Assembly (NCBI GenBank): GCA_022828595.1
Contig: JAKGHH010000007.1
Coordinates: forward strand, 34,100,356-34,164,355
DNA: 64,000 nucleotides
From: Nelumbo lutea
Lineage: Eukaryota; Streptophyta; Magnoliopsida; Proteales; Nelumbonaceae
Reading direction: 5' to 3'
Below are positions 25,001 to 39,430 of this stretch, piece after piece (positions within the stretch are counted from its first letter, which is position 1; each line of letters starts with the position of its first letter). The notes below the pieces were generated by a model. That model had not been told where the DNA came from. It saw only the letters and a list, made by a program, of their open reading frames with translations, and searched no databases. The translations under genes and the position numbers were made by a program.

Positions 25001-28000
25001 TCCAGCTAGCAATAAAATCAAACTCAACTTCAATGGGAGCTCTATAGGAAACCCGGATTGGCAGGTATTGGTGGTGTGTTTAGTGATCCCTCAAGCAAAG
25101 TGATAGCAATGTATTCAGGGCCTTTAGGGGTAGACAATTCACTAAAACCTAATCTGTTAGCACTGCTACAAGGTCTAAAACTTGCTAAGCAAGCAAATCT
25201 GAAAAACTTGGAGGTTGAAGGGGATTCAAAATTGGTTGTGTCCTAGACTACCGCACCAGGTGTAGTGTTCCTTGGATTTATAGGCATACCCCAAGGGGAA
25301 TGAAAGCCTGGCAAAGGAGCTCAATGCCACCTTTACTTGGATTAGAAAGACTGCAAATGGGATGGCTGACTGATAAGCCAAGCAGGGGGTCAATAGGCAG
25401 CAGTTATTTTGGGCTTTATAGTAATTTTTTTGGACATTGATTGTCAGACTTGTGCTTTATTGTAATTCTGTAATTTGCTCTCTCACTTGTCAATAAATTT
25501 ATTTTTTTCTTGCTGATCAAAAACAAATGATTCAGACAGATTTATGTCTCAGAGTTCTCTAGGTAAATGAAGAAAAAAGAATAGAAAGAGTAGATTGCAG
25601 TAGCAGAAGAGAAGAATCCACACAGTCTACTAACCTGGCATTGATACCATATATAGATTCTGTATATGGTATGCAGAAACAGGTAGAAGAAAGAATAAAA
25701 TAAAAGGAGAGCCAAACTAGAAAGGAGAGAAAAGCCTGCAGGAACAGACCTAACAATTAAGGAGAAAAACACAACTCTCCCAGTTGGCCAGGTCACTATG
25801 TACATATTTCTTACAACTGAAAAGCAAATTACAATAAGACCCCTGTTTATGAAATTGTTTTGTTTCCTAACCCCATTTAAGTAATACTGTAGACACATTC
25901 CCCATATCAAAATGAAAGTAAACAGCATACATAAAACATAAATAATAATAGCTACTATCTCAAAAGTAGTTTGTGTCAAACCATCTTAGATTCCCTCCGT
26001 ATTCAGCTACCCCAATCTCAAGATATTAAGCTGTCTAGTTGTCACTCTCTAAGCACTTCTGCATATTCCAAGAATTTTAGCCTAAAACACATCATAATCA
26101 AATCAATGCCCTATAAGCCTCATCCGCCAGTGAATCTAATACGACAAGGATAGTAAAGCTACCATACTGTGAGAAAGAGGAGAGAAGACAGAAATAAGTT
26201 CATACTTATTAACCACTGGTAAAATGCCATCCAAGACTCAATTCAAAAGCATCATGGAAATGGATCTAGTTGTTAAAAGGCACAAATATGATTTTCTTTT
26301 TTTACTTTAAAAAACTACATTATTTAAGGAGACTCTAAAGTTGTAATTAGTTGGCTGATGAAGGAAAGTAATGCTATATGGATTTACATAAATGAAATCA
26401 GACATTTCAAATGGTGGTCAAGAACATACAACCTACAGTTCAATGGGTACAAAGATCAGCTAATAGCTTGGCTGATGGATTGGCTAAACAAAGGGTCAAT
26501 AGACATCAGATTTTTGGGGCTCAAATGTAAGATTTTGTGGGGAGAGATAGCAAGGGCTATGCTTTCATGAAACATAATGATATGTACAACACAAATTCAT
26601 GGTGTACTTCATCTTGTTTCATGAATAAATTTTCTGTTATTTATCAAAAAATATATATTTTTTACTAAAAAATGGTGACTGATGGAAAAGCATGGCATAT
26701 GAGGTGTTAATCCAAACAAGAGGAATAAAAGGCCATGATAGTTTACTATGGTTGTTAAAGCATAAAAGTGGAATCAAATTGAATATCATAAATTTTAATA
26801 AAAAAGAAAACTCAACAGAAATAATAGATTAGAAATTGAAAAGAAGTATTATGAGCAAACACTTAACTTAAGAAAGGTTCATAACTATCTTCATTTGCAA
26901 GAGATTTGTCATGGAATAGTCTTGCCTGTTTCGGGTTTGCTGCCAAAAGTAATGAAGAATTCATCAATGATGAAATCTGGGAAGAAACTTAAATAAACAA
27001 AACTTTCTCAGCTACATAAAACAAACATTACTTCTATATGGATGAAATATGTTTCTAAATAGCTTAGGGGCTGTGATTTGCACAAACTGCATTTTCAATG
27101 AATAGGGAAGGCTACTAGTTAATAGTAGAAAATTATATTTCTAGAAAGACAAAAGCACCACTTTTTTCAAATTCTATATTATTATATACTGATCAAAATT
27201 TGTATATTATTGTACATGGTCAGATCAAAAGTGGTGTGTCCAAAGAAGAATCTCAATTTAGTTTATGTAAATCTGCAATGCAGAAGGAAAGCACTAGAAA
27301 TAGCTATTGTACCTCAAAAGTTAAATAGATAGAGAGGATAAACCAAAGTTAAAAGCCAAACCACACAAATAATTAAATGCTGTTCAATAGATCGCTGTAA
27401 TGTGGGTCGGGCACAAATGCAGCATGCATGGCCTGTGAAATATAGCCATCGAGGCCCATTTCCAATGACTATATCTGCTTTAGGGGGGGCTGTAAATGAC
27501 CTAAATGCTCCTCAATAACTATAAACAGTTAGTTTGGGAGGCAGGGGGGCATTTGTGTATTTAGACTTGGGGGGAAAAAATGACTGAACCCCCCCCCCAA
27601 AAAAAAACAGCTATATAACAGCCAGTTTGAGGGGCCCATTCAATAATTCCTAACTCCTAAAATACCCTTAACCTCCCTCATTTTCATCACTACAACTCTC
27701 TTACTCTCTAATGTTCAACTTTATTTCAAGTTTCAACAAGGAGGCATGTTCAAGTGTCTCAAGTTAGCAATTTGGGAGAATTAGAAGCTTCATCAAATAA
27801 AATCAAGTTGGGATATCAGACTAGAAGACCGAGGAAGAAGTAGTTATTTTTTCATTTTTTCTAAATTTTAGGATTTTGGTATTTTATATTCATTAAAATG
27901 GCCGGTTCTTCTTCTCAACACACTTCCCCGATGGCTTTGATGAGGCCCAATCATAGTACGATATCATTAATATAGGCGCTAGTGCTACTGTTGATCATGC

Positions 28001-31000
28001 TACTCCTAGTGTATCTAGGGGTGGAAAGAGAACTAGTGAACTATGGAAAATGTTCACAAAAGAAGAGGTTGAGGGAAAGGGAAAGAGAGTTATTTGCAAA
28101 AAATGCAAAAGTGATTTTAGTACCACAGCAGTGGTGGCACCAGGCGTTTAAGTAGACACATGGCATTCATTACATTTGAAGAAAATGCTAATTCAAATCA
28201 AACACAAATTGCACACAGACTTGGTCTTTTTCGGCAATTTTCAATACTCCCACGAAAAATGAGATAAGAATTAGCCAATAAGCCAAATATATCTGAAGAT
28301 CCTAGGCCTAAAAAAAATTTACAACAATCTATAAATCCTGCATTTAAAAAAGTTTCTATAAATACGACAAGAATGGGCGTTCTAAATTTTGTTCATATAT
28401 ACAAAATTTAATTTCTACTCTTTCAACTCTTAATTCTAAAATTTTATTTACTTCAGATATTTAGAATTCAAAGTATAATATTAGTTATATTTGTGTCATT
28501 AGGAATTTTATAGATGATTAATAGTTTTTGCAAAAAAGAAATTTTTTTACAAGACTTAAACGACCACATACTAGCTCAGCAACTGCAGGAAGTATTTTAA
28601 ATACTCTACATATTTATGGTATTAAAATAAATTTTTTTCTATTATTTTTTATAATGCTAGCAACAATGATGATGTTGTAAATATTTTTTTATCAGCAAAA
28701 GCAGAATTTACTAATTATAGGATAATCATCAAAGATAGATAATACTCAATCCCAAAATACAAACATTACATTTTAGCCCAAAACATCTATAGCTTGTTTG
28801 GCCCTTGTTTAGCTAAAGCATCTGCCATCCCATTTGTTGTTTTTTTTTTTTTATGAATGCCTCCCATTTGTTGTTCTTCCACCCAAGGTTCAAAGTATCA
28901 ACACGTATCGGCCGATACGTATCATTCCGAGACCCCTCCAATACACCCCTACAGTGGGTGTATCGGAGGTCTGACCAATTCAGGGGGTAGAGGAGACCTA
29001 AACCGGCCCCCCTGAACCGGTTGCAAAAAAAAAAGCTCCAAAATGTGTATCGATTCGCCCGATACGCCCCTATCGGTGTATCAGGCGTATCGATATTTTG
29101 ACCCTTGCTTCCACCCGCTTAAAGGTGATATTTATCTCCCTTGTTAAGCATTCAATTTCCCAAATATTGTGTCTATAAACCCAAGGACTTTGACTGTGGT
29201 ATTTTGTCCAAAAAGTAACCACTTGGGAGTCCACTTCCCCTTCCAGCAGTTGGAATAGTGAAACCCGAACTGCTTTGCAAATTTCAGTCCTCAAAACAAT
29301 GCCAACATCTCTGCCGTCAATAAGTCTCCTTGCTCTAAAGGGCCCGAATATAGTGCTAGCACCTTACCTTCTGAATCTCAAAAGGCACCCCCTAAAGCAG
29401 CCCTTCAGTTCCCAAAAACTTCCATTAAAGTTAAGTTTCACAGCAATGGTCGCTGGTGGTCTCCACTCCATTATCAATCTGTCCTTTTCTTGAGCCAAGT
29501 GTGCCACTTCCTTCCATAATCTCAAAATAACATCAATTTGTCCTTTCCGAGGCCTTCACCCAGTGTGCAACTTTTATCTTTATGGTATCCACGATTTCCA
29601 ACTCAGACCTACACTTTTTGTTGAAAATCCTCCCATTCCTATCTTCCCATGTAGTCCAAATCAATGCTGCTCTCACTGCTTTCCAGATTATTCTTCCTCT
29701 CATCTTTGGTTGTCTCAGAAAATCGGGATATTAAAGACCCACCAATTCCTGGGGAAGAATCCATCTACGTCCGAAAAGAGAACAAAAATACTCCCAAGCA
29801 CACAAAACAAGAGGACAGTGAATAAACAAATGGAAAATGTTTTCACCACTAGCTCTGCAAAGACAACATCTATGAGGGGAAAGGCATTCGTTTGGCCTCA
29901 TTTTATGTAGCAAGTCATAGTGTTTATCTTTCCAAGAAGGACCACCCAACAAAGGACCTGAATTTTAGGTGGAATTGGTTTGCTCCAAATTTCTTTCACT
30001 GGGATTTTCAAACCCAAAGTGGTAGGTTGTATTATGTTATTGAAGAAGAATGCACAAGTAAATATCCCATCAGAGGATATTGCCCAAACCCTTGTATCCT
30101 CTGTACTTTTGTCCAAGAAGACTGAATCTAATTTGGCAAATAAAAAGTATGAGATCTTCAAATTCCATCTCGCTTAGACCCATCTTGAAACCAAAGTCCC
30201 AGTTCAACCCCAAATTGTTAAAGGTCACAAACTTGGAAACAAGGTTTAAAATGTTGTTGATGAAACTGTCGGTTGACCAAATATAAGAAACATGTTGGAA
30301 ATGTTGGAAATATCGTATATAAATATTGTAAAAATTATAAACATAGTGCAGACATTGTAAAATATAGAATGATATTTTATGAAATAATAAAAGAAACATA
30401 GGTTTATTAAAACAAGAAAAACAGGATAGAAGGAAAGGTGATAAGCAATCGCCCGAATGAAATGAAAACACCCAGAAGACATCCGACTTATGCTTAAAAC
30501 ACCTAGATAGGCCAAACCCTCCCAACAAATCCAAAACCTCAAAATCCAAGCCACATACAAAGCGAAAAGAACCAACATGTGAACAGCAAACAAGTCAAAC
30601 CAAAACCCGTAAAATACCCAAAGCAAGCAACCCCCACCCCCCCTCCCCACCTGAGACCCATAGCGAAAAACCAAACCCCCAATGGATTCCAAATCAACAA
30701 AACTACTTGTTAATTTTTTGATTGCAATCTTCCTGTTGTCTTTTGGCTGCGCTTTTGTGTTTCCTTACTTTCTGCTGTTGGCATCTTTAATCTTCTGAGT
30801 TTTGAATCTTCTAATTATATTTAATGTTCCAACGACTTCTTCCATCTTCCCCTCAGAAATCTGACCCCTTCCCGGAACAATCTCCCCCTCTAGAACCCCT
30901 TCCTTTTCCTTGATGTTATTCTCACCGCCTCCATCAAACTTTAACAATCCTTGATTTATTAAATTACTTGAATTGCAATCAACCACTATATCATTTTTAT

Positions 31001-34000
31001 TTTTGTTCTCCCCATTCCTTTCCTCCACAGACCTGAACGCTTCCTTCACAAACTCCTCCCCTCCTAAGAAAAATAGAGCCAGAATTTTGCAAACTTATTT
31101 ACAAATTTTTCAATGTCACATGTGACTTCCACCTTATGTGTCTCATCTATCATCAGATCATCCTCACTTTCCTCCCCTGAGTCCATTTTCAATCCCCTCT
31201 CTCGGTTTTCATCCAAGGGAAAAGTTCTGTATCTTTTCCTTTTATACATTCTTACTCCATCCCCATTCTTGTTTGCTACCCCCTCCCTCATTCCCTGCTC
31301 CTTTCTCTCCTTCCTTCCCCTCCACTAAACCATTATCCCCCTTCCTCCCTCGGTTCCTCCTCACCTCTTCCTCTTCTCTTGTTTCCTCTGCCCCTACGAC
31401 CCCAAACATCTCTCCTTCTTGACTTCTCTCCCCCTCTTCCCCAATTGCATCTTTATCTCCTTCCCTCACATCCCTAGGAGTAGGGATTTATGGATTTCCT
31501 ATTTTCAGATTTGATCGCCTAGGCATCACCTAGGTGCCTTGAAAACTATGACAGGTTGTTGGATACGAAAAGAAGCTGCATGACAGATGAAACTCTAGAG
31601 ATATGTATATGCCGCAATGATTGGCTAGATGCAGAGGATAGGCTGCAAGATCGAGGACATGACACTTCTTCAGTTGATGGATCACCGGAAGATGCAGATC
31701 AAGGAGATGGAGGTGGAACTTGAAGAGAAGATTGAAGTCAATGTTCAATAATTGTACAATATTTTTAATATTATTGTAAATATTGATTTTTAATTTTATT
31801 TGAATTTTTTTTTTGAGAAAAGATTACTTTCATTGCAAAAAGGAAAAGAGGGGGGATGTACACAGCAACCTAACAAAAAACAAATAGCACCACACAAGAA
31901 ACACCCCCTAGAACTTACATAGGTATAGTAACATCACTGTACAAAGCATCCCTTCCCACCCTATATTTAGCTAAGCCATCCACCACACTATTGAGTTCAC
32001 GAGGAATTCATCTAAATACACAATGAATGAGAGAGGCAATTTCTTTAATCTCATGTAGGAAGCTATTCAGTCTCCAGGGATCTTTCTGATTGTTCATCCA
32101 ACAGATCACCAAGCTTGAGTCTCCCTCCACCACAATTGAAGTTATTTGTGATTTTTTCCAAACCATTAAACTTTTATCTTCAATTTTATTATACTATTTT
32201 ATCTTCAATCCATGAAATAAAATTTTTATTTTTTTCAATTTGTTATCTGTCTTGTTAAGTTTTTTTGTTAATATTTCATTTTTTTTCAATTTTTCTTTCA
32301 TTTTTACTTGGCAAAGAAACAGAGAATGTGTCGGCCCATGGGTTACCGCAAGCCAGCCCAGCCTGGAACAAGCCCGCTCAAATTACAACTACAAATATAA
32401 GTCTCAACATGAGTACATGGAAATGCTCAGTAGTGTTTGAGAAGGCCAATTAAAAAAAAAAAAAAGTTCCAAGCAATGTAAGTTCCAACTACCTGTGAGC
32501 ATTTCATCAATAAGAGCTAGAACATATTCCACTGTTTCTTCCTTGAAAATATCACGCAAAATGTTCACAAATACACGGACATAAGCTGGACCATCCTGTC
32601 ACAATTGCCACTACTTGTAAATAACACAAAAATAACCAAAATGTTCTTCCCTTTTTGATAATAATAAAAATATTGAAAGAAAAAGGGATCACAAGAAATA
32701 TACAAGCACAAGCTTTACAGCTCAAGCAAAAGCCAATAGCCGCTAAGAAGATATATAAATATAAATATGTGAGCTTTGCCTGGGCTTATAGTCCGAAGTG
32801 CCTTCCTCAATATGCTTTATTATCAATAAAAAAAAAAAGACCATGAACAGCCATGATACTTGACAAAATGAAATAGAGTAAGAGCATTTAGGCATGTGCA
32901 TGATAGGCCACCTATTGCACCAGTGAGAAAAATGATCTGATGCAAGGTGAAAGGACTCAAAGAGCTAGGGGAAGGCAAAAAAAGCAGATTAGGTGGTAAG
33001 AAATGATTTTAGGGTTCACAGTCTAACAACAGATATGACCTTTGATATAGTGGACTGGTGAAAAAGTATTCAAGTAGCCCACCCACATATGGTCAGGATA
33101 AGGCTTTGCTGAGATGAATTAAGTAGAGGACAATACTCAAGCAAAAGCCAGGGAAGCAGAAAATACTAATGAATCTAAAGCAAAAAATAATAATAAGTGA
33201 ACTTGCAAATTATAGGTAATATTAGCAGAAAGGAAAAAAAAAAAAAACAATGTACTGACAGTTAATGTCTTTGACTTCTGTGTCATTTACCCAATAGAAT
33301 ACAAGTAAAAATTGCATAAATATATGTCTTTGGCTTCTGTGTCATTTACCCAATAGAATACAAGTAAAAACTCCATAAATATATGTTGAGCACCTTAATT
33401 CAAATATTTATAAAATGGATGGTTACTTATCAAAAAATAAATAAATGTGATTAAGAAGATATCCTTAATTCAAAAATCAAGTGGTTGGAACTTGGGATTG
33501 TCAATTTCCCAACCAATAATTTTTGGGCTACCACCATCTAGATTCAATGAGAAAAATTAAATTGACAAAGCAGTGGACAGTTTTGGGGCACATATAGAGA
33601 TAAAATATTTCCCAAATCCCAAGTTTACAACTTTGCAAACCCAGCATATTCAGACATGATGGCCAAAGAGTTGGTTCACATGGATTTATCCAAGTTAGTG
33701 TGTCAATGCAGTCAGTAATGTACAGAATGGACTGGAAAAGGACACCTGTAGACACAAAAAAAAAAAAAAAACTTTTCGTTTTACTTCACAAATCACTGAA
33801 ATTGGATATATTATAAAATCTTCAAGAACTCTACATTATTCCCCTAACTGATAAGTCAAATTTCAATAGAATGTGCTGGAAAAAACATTCTAAAACAACC
33901 ATCATATTGAAGGGTTTGCACTGGCATACTGGCATCAAGTGGCTTCTGCTCTTACAAGACCTACCACTGATCCAGCACGGGAGCCTCCTAGACAGCATAA

Positions 34001-37000
34001 CATCAAGATAAATTCTGATGGCAGCAGCCTTGGCAATCCAGGTTCATCAAACACTGAAGGAACCTTAGAAACTAAATGGATGAGATATTGGTTTTCTATA
34101 CTGTTCCATTTGGTACTGCCAACTCCACTGAGTTGAATTACGCTCTTCTGCAAGTTCCGAGATTTTCCAAATCTCTGGGGTTGAGATGTAGGAAATAGAA
34201 GGAGATCCAAGGGTTGTTTTTCTAGTGGTTAAGGGGTAAAGAACCACTTCCTTGATTATATCTTCATTGCATCCAGATTGAACACCTTATTCAGCTAGAT
34301 TCCAGGGGCAGTAACTCTTATTAATTTTTCCAGTTAAAGGAGCCAATATCTGAATTGTACTAGGGTCCTGACCTGTGGAACAGCTAAGCATAACGAGTCT
34401 TGATAATGAAGTTGAGTATGTATTTTGAGTTTTGAGTATGTATTTTGATAATGAAGTTGAATTACGTTCTTCTGCAAGTTCTAAGATTTTCCATATCTCT
34501 GGGGTATGAGATGTAGGAAATAGAAGGAGATCCAAGGGTTGTTTTTCTAGTGGTTAAGGGGTAAAGAACCACTTCCTTGATTATATCTTCATTGCATCCA
34601 GATTGAACACCTTATTCAGCTAGATTCCAGGGGAGTAACTCTTGCTAATTTTTCCAGCTAAAGGAGTCAATATCTGAATTGTACTAGGGTCCTGACCCGT
34701 GGAACAGCTAAGCATAACGAGTCTTGATAATGAAGTTGAGTATGTATTTTGAGTTCTGCTAGATGATCTAGTCTGACAAGCTTTTCTTTAAGTGTATTTC
34801 TTCATATGCTCTTCCCAACATAAATAAAGTCCTATTATGCATAACTCTATTAGGAGCCATTGCTTGGTGTAATGGTAAAATCTTAGGAAGACAAGTGTGA
34901 GAATGTAGGTTCAAGTCTGAGAGAAACCACTCCGTGCAAAAAATGCCAGAGGTTAGGTCCATATCCAGTCCACCACTCCCAAGACCTCAGCTAGCTAGAA
35001 CCAACATTGGGTTTTTTTTTTTTTTTTTTTGAAGGATAAAAACAAAGTTTCATCAAAAAAGGAAAAAGAATGATAACAGGAAGGTGATAAGATATTACCC
35101 AAAAGAGAGACACAACCAGTGGACCCAACAAACAGGCATCAAGACCATTAACAAAACGGAATAAGCAACTACACCACTTACAAATCAAAGACTTGATGGA
35201 CAGATTTGATCAAAGAGCAAAAACCCTTGAAGTGTCTGACACAGAGCTTATTCTTCCTCCACAAACTCATGATCTGAAGCATCCTCATTCTAATTCTTGC
35301 CTCCTCTCCCCAGCGCCTTTTTATTCAGTTTCACTTCCCTTTTTTTCTCTCAAACTCCTCAAAAGCCCTCCTAGCAAACTCCTCACCGCCCCAAAAGAAA
35401 AAACCCAAACTTTTACCGATGGTGACCTCCCTGTCTACTAACTTTTAATCTCATTACTTTCCACCTCCAAAATCGTTTTAGTGTCAAGGCCAACACCACT
35501 CTCCTTATTGTCTTGAATCTCCTTCCCCAGGAGGGAATCTGAAGGTTAATCCTTCATTGTCGCACCCCTATAATCAGCTCCAGGAGTCAAAATGCATCTC
35601 TTGCCTCTTCTCCTGTAGACCCATTTGTCATTTTTAGTAGGTCCTGCCCCCACCAGACCAAGCTTCAGCCTAGAGAAGATTTTCGTTACATGCACTACAC
35701 TAGTATTCTTTGAGCCGTGATTTCTTGCAAATCTCTCCATTAACCAACTCCTTCTCTTTAGTCTTGCCCCTTTGACCCAAATCAACACCCAATCTTCCAA
35801 CCTTAACCTCCTCAAAACAAAATAAGTCACCATCATTGCTCTCTCCTTGACCACCAACGTTGCCATTACCGACTATCTCCCCTATTTCTTCCGACTTTTC
35901 TCCTTCCTCGATTTCCATAGTGACATCAGCACCTCCCAAGAGATGGCAATTTGTCCCATCCCCGTGGGGCCCCACCCTGCCCCACCTTGGTCAGGATAGG
36001 TTTTTTGACCACTAATCGGGGTTCAGGGTGGGTTTTTTTTTTTATCAATAACAGTAATTTTATTAGAAGAGAAATAGAAATTACAACCAGAAGGGAGGGG
36101 TAAAAAGTCTTAACCCTCCCTAACAAAACTGAAAACACATGTTACAAATATAGCCCAAAAGAGATTTGTTCTTCCCACCCCCTGTTTAGCCAAGGTATCA
36201 GCCATGGAGTTCGCACACCTATTGGCCCATTGAACCCTTACAATCATATTCTGAGTTAACTGAATAATTTTCTTTCTTTCATTAGAGAACTTCCACAAGC
36301 TGGACACTTCCTTCTGCAACCATCTAATAGTCAACTGAGTCACCTTCCACCAACAACTTACAAATATTCAGCTGCTTAGCTCTCTTAAATCCTTCTAGAG
36401 CTGCCAAGATTTCCTATAGGTCCTGAGAACATAGCAATGATTCAACCTTCCTCATCCCTGAAGATACCACCTATACCTGAATGGCCTGGATTTCCTTCAC
36501 TGCTACCATCGAAGTTCAATTTGATGAAACCCGAATCTGGTGGAGTCCAAACAGGTCTAAGAGCAGTGGACATGGGAGCTGACCAAGCCACTTCTTCCCA
36601 CTTTCTAATGATGTCTCCTACTGAATAATCTTCAAAGAGCTTCAAAGGCTTGACCCAATGAGCCACCCTAACATATATAAGTTCTATGATGGCTTCCTTA
36701 CATTTTTCTTTTTCATGAAATACTCTTTGAATTCTTTCTTTTTCAGGGTGGGTTTGGGGAAACCCATAACTCTAGGGATCAGATCGAAACATTTCATGCA
36801 TGTAAAACCAAGCAGATTTTTCATTCTACTAAACCGGACAACTTTGCATTGTACTGTTCATTTTTGTACTTGTAATCTTTCCAAATGCAGTCTTAGGGAC
36901 AAATTTGTAGCTATTGCAGTTAATCCCAAAGATCCTTACCTAACCCAATCAACCCTACCGATTAACTCTAACTCTAATTTCATCCAAAACCATTCTAAAC

Positions 37001-37283
37001 CTATTAACAAGCTCCACAAACCCATCTTAAGTCGAACATACTCTACATCAATTGTTATCAAAACACCTAATCAGCAAATCCGGTCCCAGAGCACCTATTT
37101 GGCAGTCTGTCCTACTACATCATAAAGGTTCCAAGTCAACAAGACTGCAATGTTTAATAGCTTCCCCCTTGCTTCTTTTTCCACCATTTGGTTGAATTAG
37201 AAATTCTGGATGATGTTATGTTTCATTATGAGTTGATTAGGTAGAACCATTTGCTTCTAAACAGATGAATTATTTACATATTC

Positions 37284-37344
<61 letters not shown>

Positions 37345-39398
37345 TAGATATATATATTCCTCGGCTTATATTACTTTTTAAAATTTTCTCCAATTTTTTT
37401 CTCATTTCCGATTAATGTCTTAGCATGAGGGGTTATGAGGCATAACCATTTAAACCTCATATGTAGAATCTAATGGATCATTTACAAGGATATCTTGACC
37501 AGTGTTTTCAAGTTTCAACCCATCATTGACTCAGCCAGTCAAACTGGTGACCCAGTCACAATCCCAATCCAGGTAAACCTCTAACTCGCTATGTTACAAA
37601 AACCCATCAGCTCAGTCAATGACCAGTCAACCCAGATGGTTGATCTGTTGACCTATACGACCTGTTCAGCAGGTTATTTACAGTGATGACATCACGGGTT
37701 GACCCATGGACCCATATGGTTGAACCACTAACTTGTTGACCCAGAAAGGAAAACAGCTCAACCTCTGGGACTGGTTTCAGAACACTGATCTTGACACACT
37801 ATGTTACAAAAACCCATTGGCTCAGTCAATAACTGGTCAACGTAGACGATTGATTCGTTGACCCATTGACCTATTGGCCTGTATGGTTGATCTATTGACC
37901 TGTATGGTTGAACCACTAATCCGTTGACCCAAAGAGGAAAACAGTTAAACCTCTGGGACTGGTTTTAAAACATTGACCCTGACACCTCTTATAACCCTTC
38001 TGCCTATTGAAATATTTATTTGTCCACATAGGAAGTGCGAGCACTGAAAGAAACAGAAAAAATCAAGATCATTTGCACTTTGGAGCCATGAATGACCAAA
38101 CAGAGTGGGAAGGTGAAGACAGTAAAGAAGATTATTCTGACAAGGATATGAAAAAGGAAAAACTTGTGACTAACATGGATGGCAGGCCATGAAAGCACAT
38201 TAATGGATCAAGAGAGGATCAAATAGATACTCCAACTGCCCAAAATTATTCTACGAAAGTAAGAGAAATATAAAACTTACATCATCAAGTAGTGCTGCGC
38301 GGTAACTTTCCGACCTGTTATCATAACGCCTCAACAACTGAAGGCATGTTCCTGTAATCAGCTTTGTTGTCATGTAAGTCTCCCATGGGATGTCCCGCTT
38401 GAGAACCTTGAAGAATAAAACAAGGTGTCAATCAAAGCAATATATATATATATATATATCTTAACTCAAAGAATAATATCCTAACCACTACATTTTAGGC
38501 CATGATGACAATTCTAACTTATTCAAACCTAGCATAACAGTTGATATATAGTAGCAATATCAAGGATTAGATTTCAACAATGTGAAGACAAAACCATGAT
38601 TTATTCAAAGCAATGATGGGACAACCCTTACTCATGAATCAATTTATGAAGCTTCAAAGTTATAGAATACCACTTCTGAATAGATTATTTCCAGTTCCAA
38701 TGGTGGGATACTTTGACATACTATATGATCTAACTGTTTAACAGATTGAAAATCATATATCCTAAAACAGAATTAAATAGACTAGTTGATTAACACCTAG
38801 TCAACCTAGCCAATCACAAAATTATTTTAAAGCTTTTCTGTTTGTTTTCATCTTGAACCATTTTAAATAATATAGTGACGCTTTTATTTTGTTATATGCA
38901 TGCTGTTGTTTAAGTATTTGTGATGGAACATGGTCGGCCAGTGGTCTATTGCATAAAATAAAAGAAAATAGTGTAGGCGAAGTTCTTTTCCAGTTTTTTT
39001 GCTAATAAGCAGTGTGCTGGTATAAAGTCGCTGCTGCAAAGAGCACATCAAATACTCAGGGTTGCACCGTTTTTCTTCAAAAACAAAGGGCTGTAAGTAA
39101 CTTCCTATCCTAGCCTATCCATCTTAATTCATTTTTACGTTTGCAAAGCAAAGACCAAACTAAATGTTCAATGCCATTCTTTAATTGCATTTTTGTATTT
39201 CATATTAACTTATTTATGAGATAGAATCAATGTTTACAATTGAGAGCATTTTTTTCGCCTGCTACTCAGCACCTAGGCATCCACCAGTCATCAGATCAGC
39301 TAGAGAGGCCAAAATAATTCTCCATCACCTCGTCGCATTGACAACATTGGCACTAGATCAGTATTTGGTCTAAAACTGTAGCACAATCCATTTTTGTA

Positions 39399-39430
<32 letters not shown>

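Larger units (their letters stand above)
28791..30240 (-). mobile_element. LINE-L (zf-RVT and RNase H), carrying two insertions
   Basis: Minus strand, 5' to 3': a [20 protein letters not shown] segment (30095-30030), zf-RVT ([40 protein letters not shown]; 29990-29800), [12 protein letters not shown], then RNase H ([40 protein letters not shown]; 29290-29115). MITE M3 breaks it and it resumes with [11 protein letters not shown] at 28840-28800. The hAT repeat removes its 3' end. Confidence 0.8.

Noticed and set aside
25542..25979. 145-codon hydrophobic minus-strand ORF
   Set aside because: AT-rich intron sequence read in a T-rich frame; no domain, splice context or leader.
27898..28160. BED-finger frame considered as a domesticated hAT gene
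   Set aside because: The frame is broken, the second copy carries the same lesions, and no catalytic hAT domain follows.
30246..30692. Hydrophobic 148-codon minus-strand ORF resembling a membrane protein
   Set aside because: It overlaps a LINE 3'UTR-like segment, has low-complexity Phe/Leu/Tyr content from T-rich DNA, and matches no known membrane family.
36658..37125. 155-codon plus-strand ORF
   Set aside because: It begins inside the antisense LINE-Q, crosses its target duplication and runs into unrelated sequence, so it cannot be an ancestral gene.
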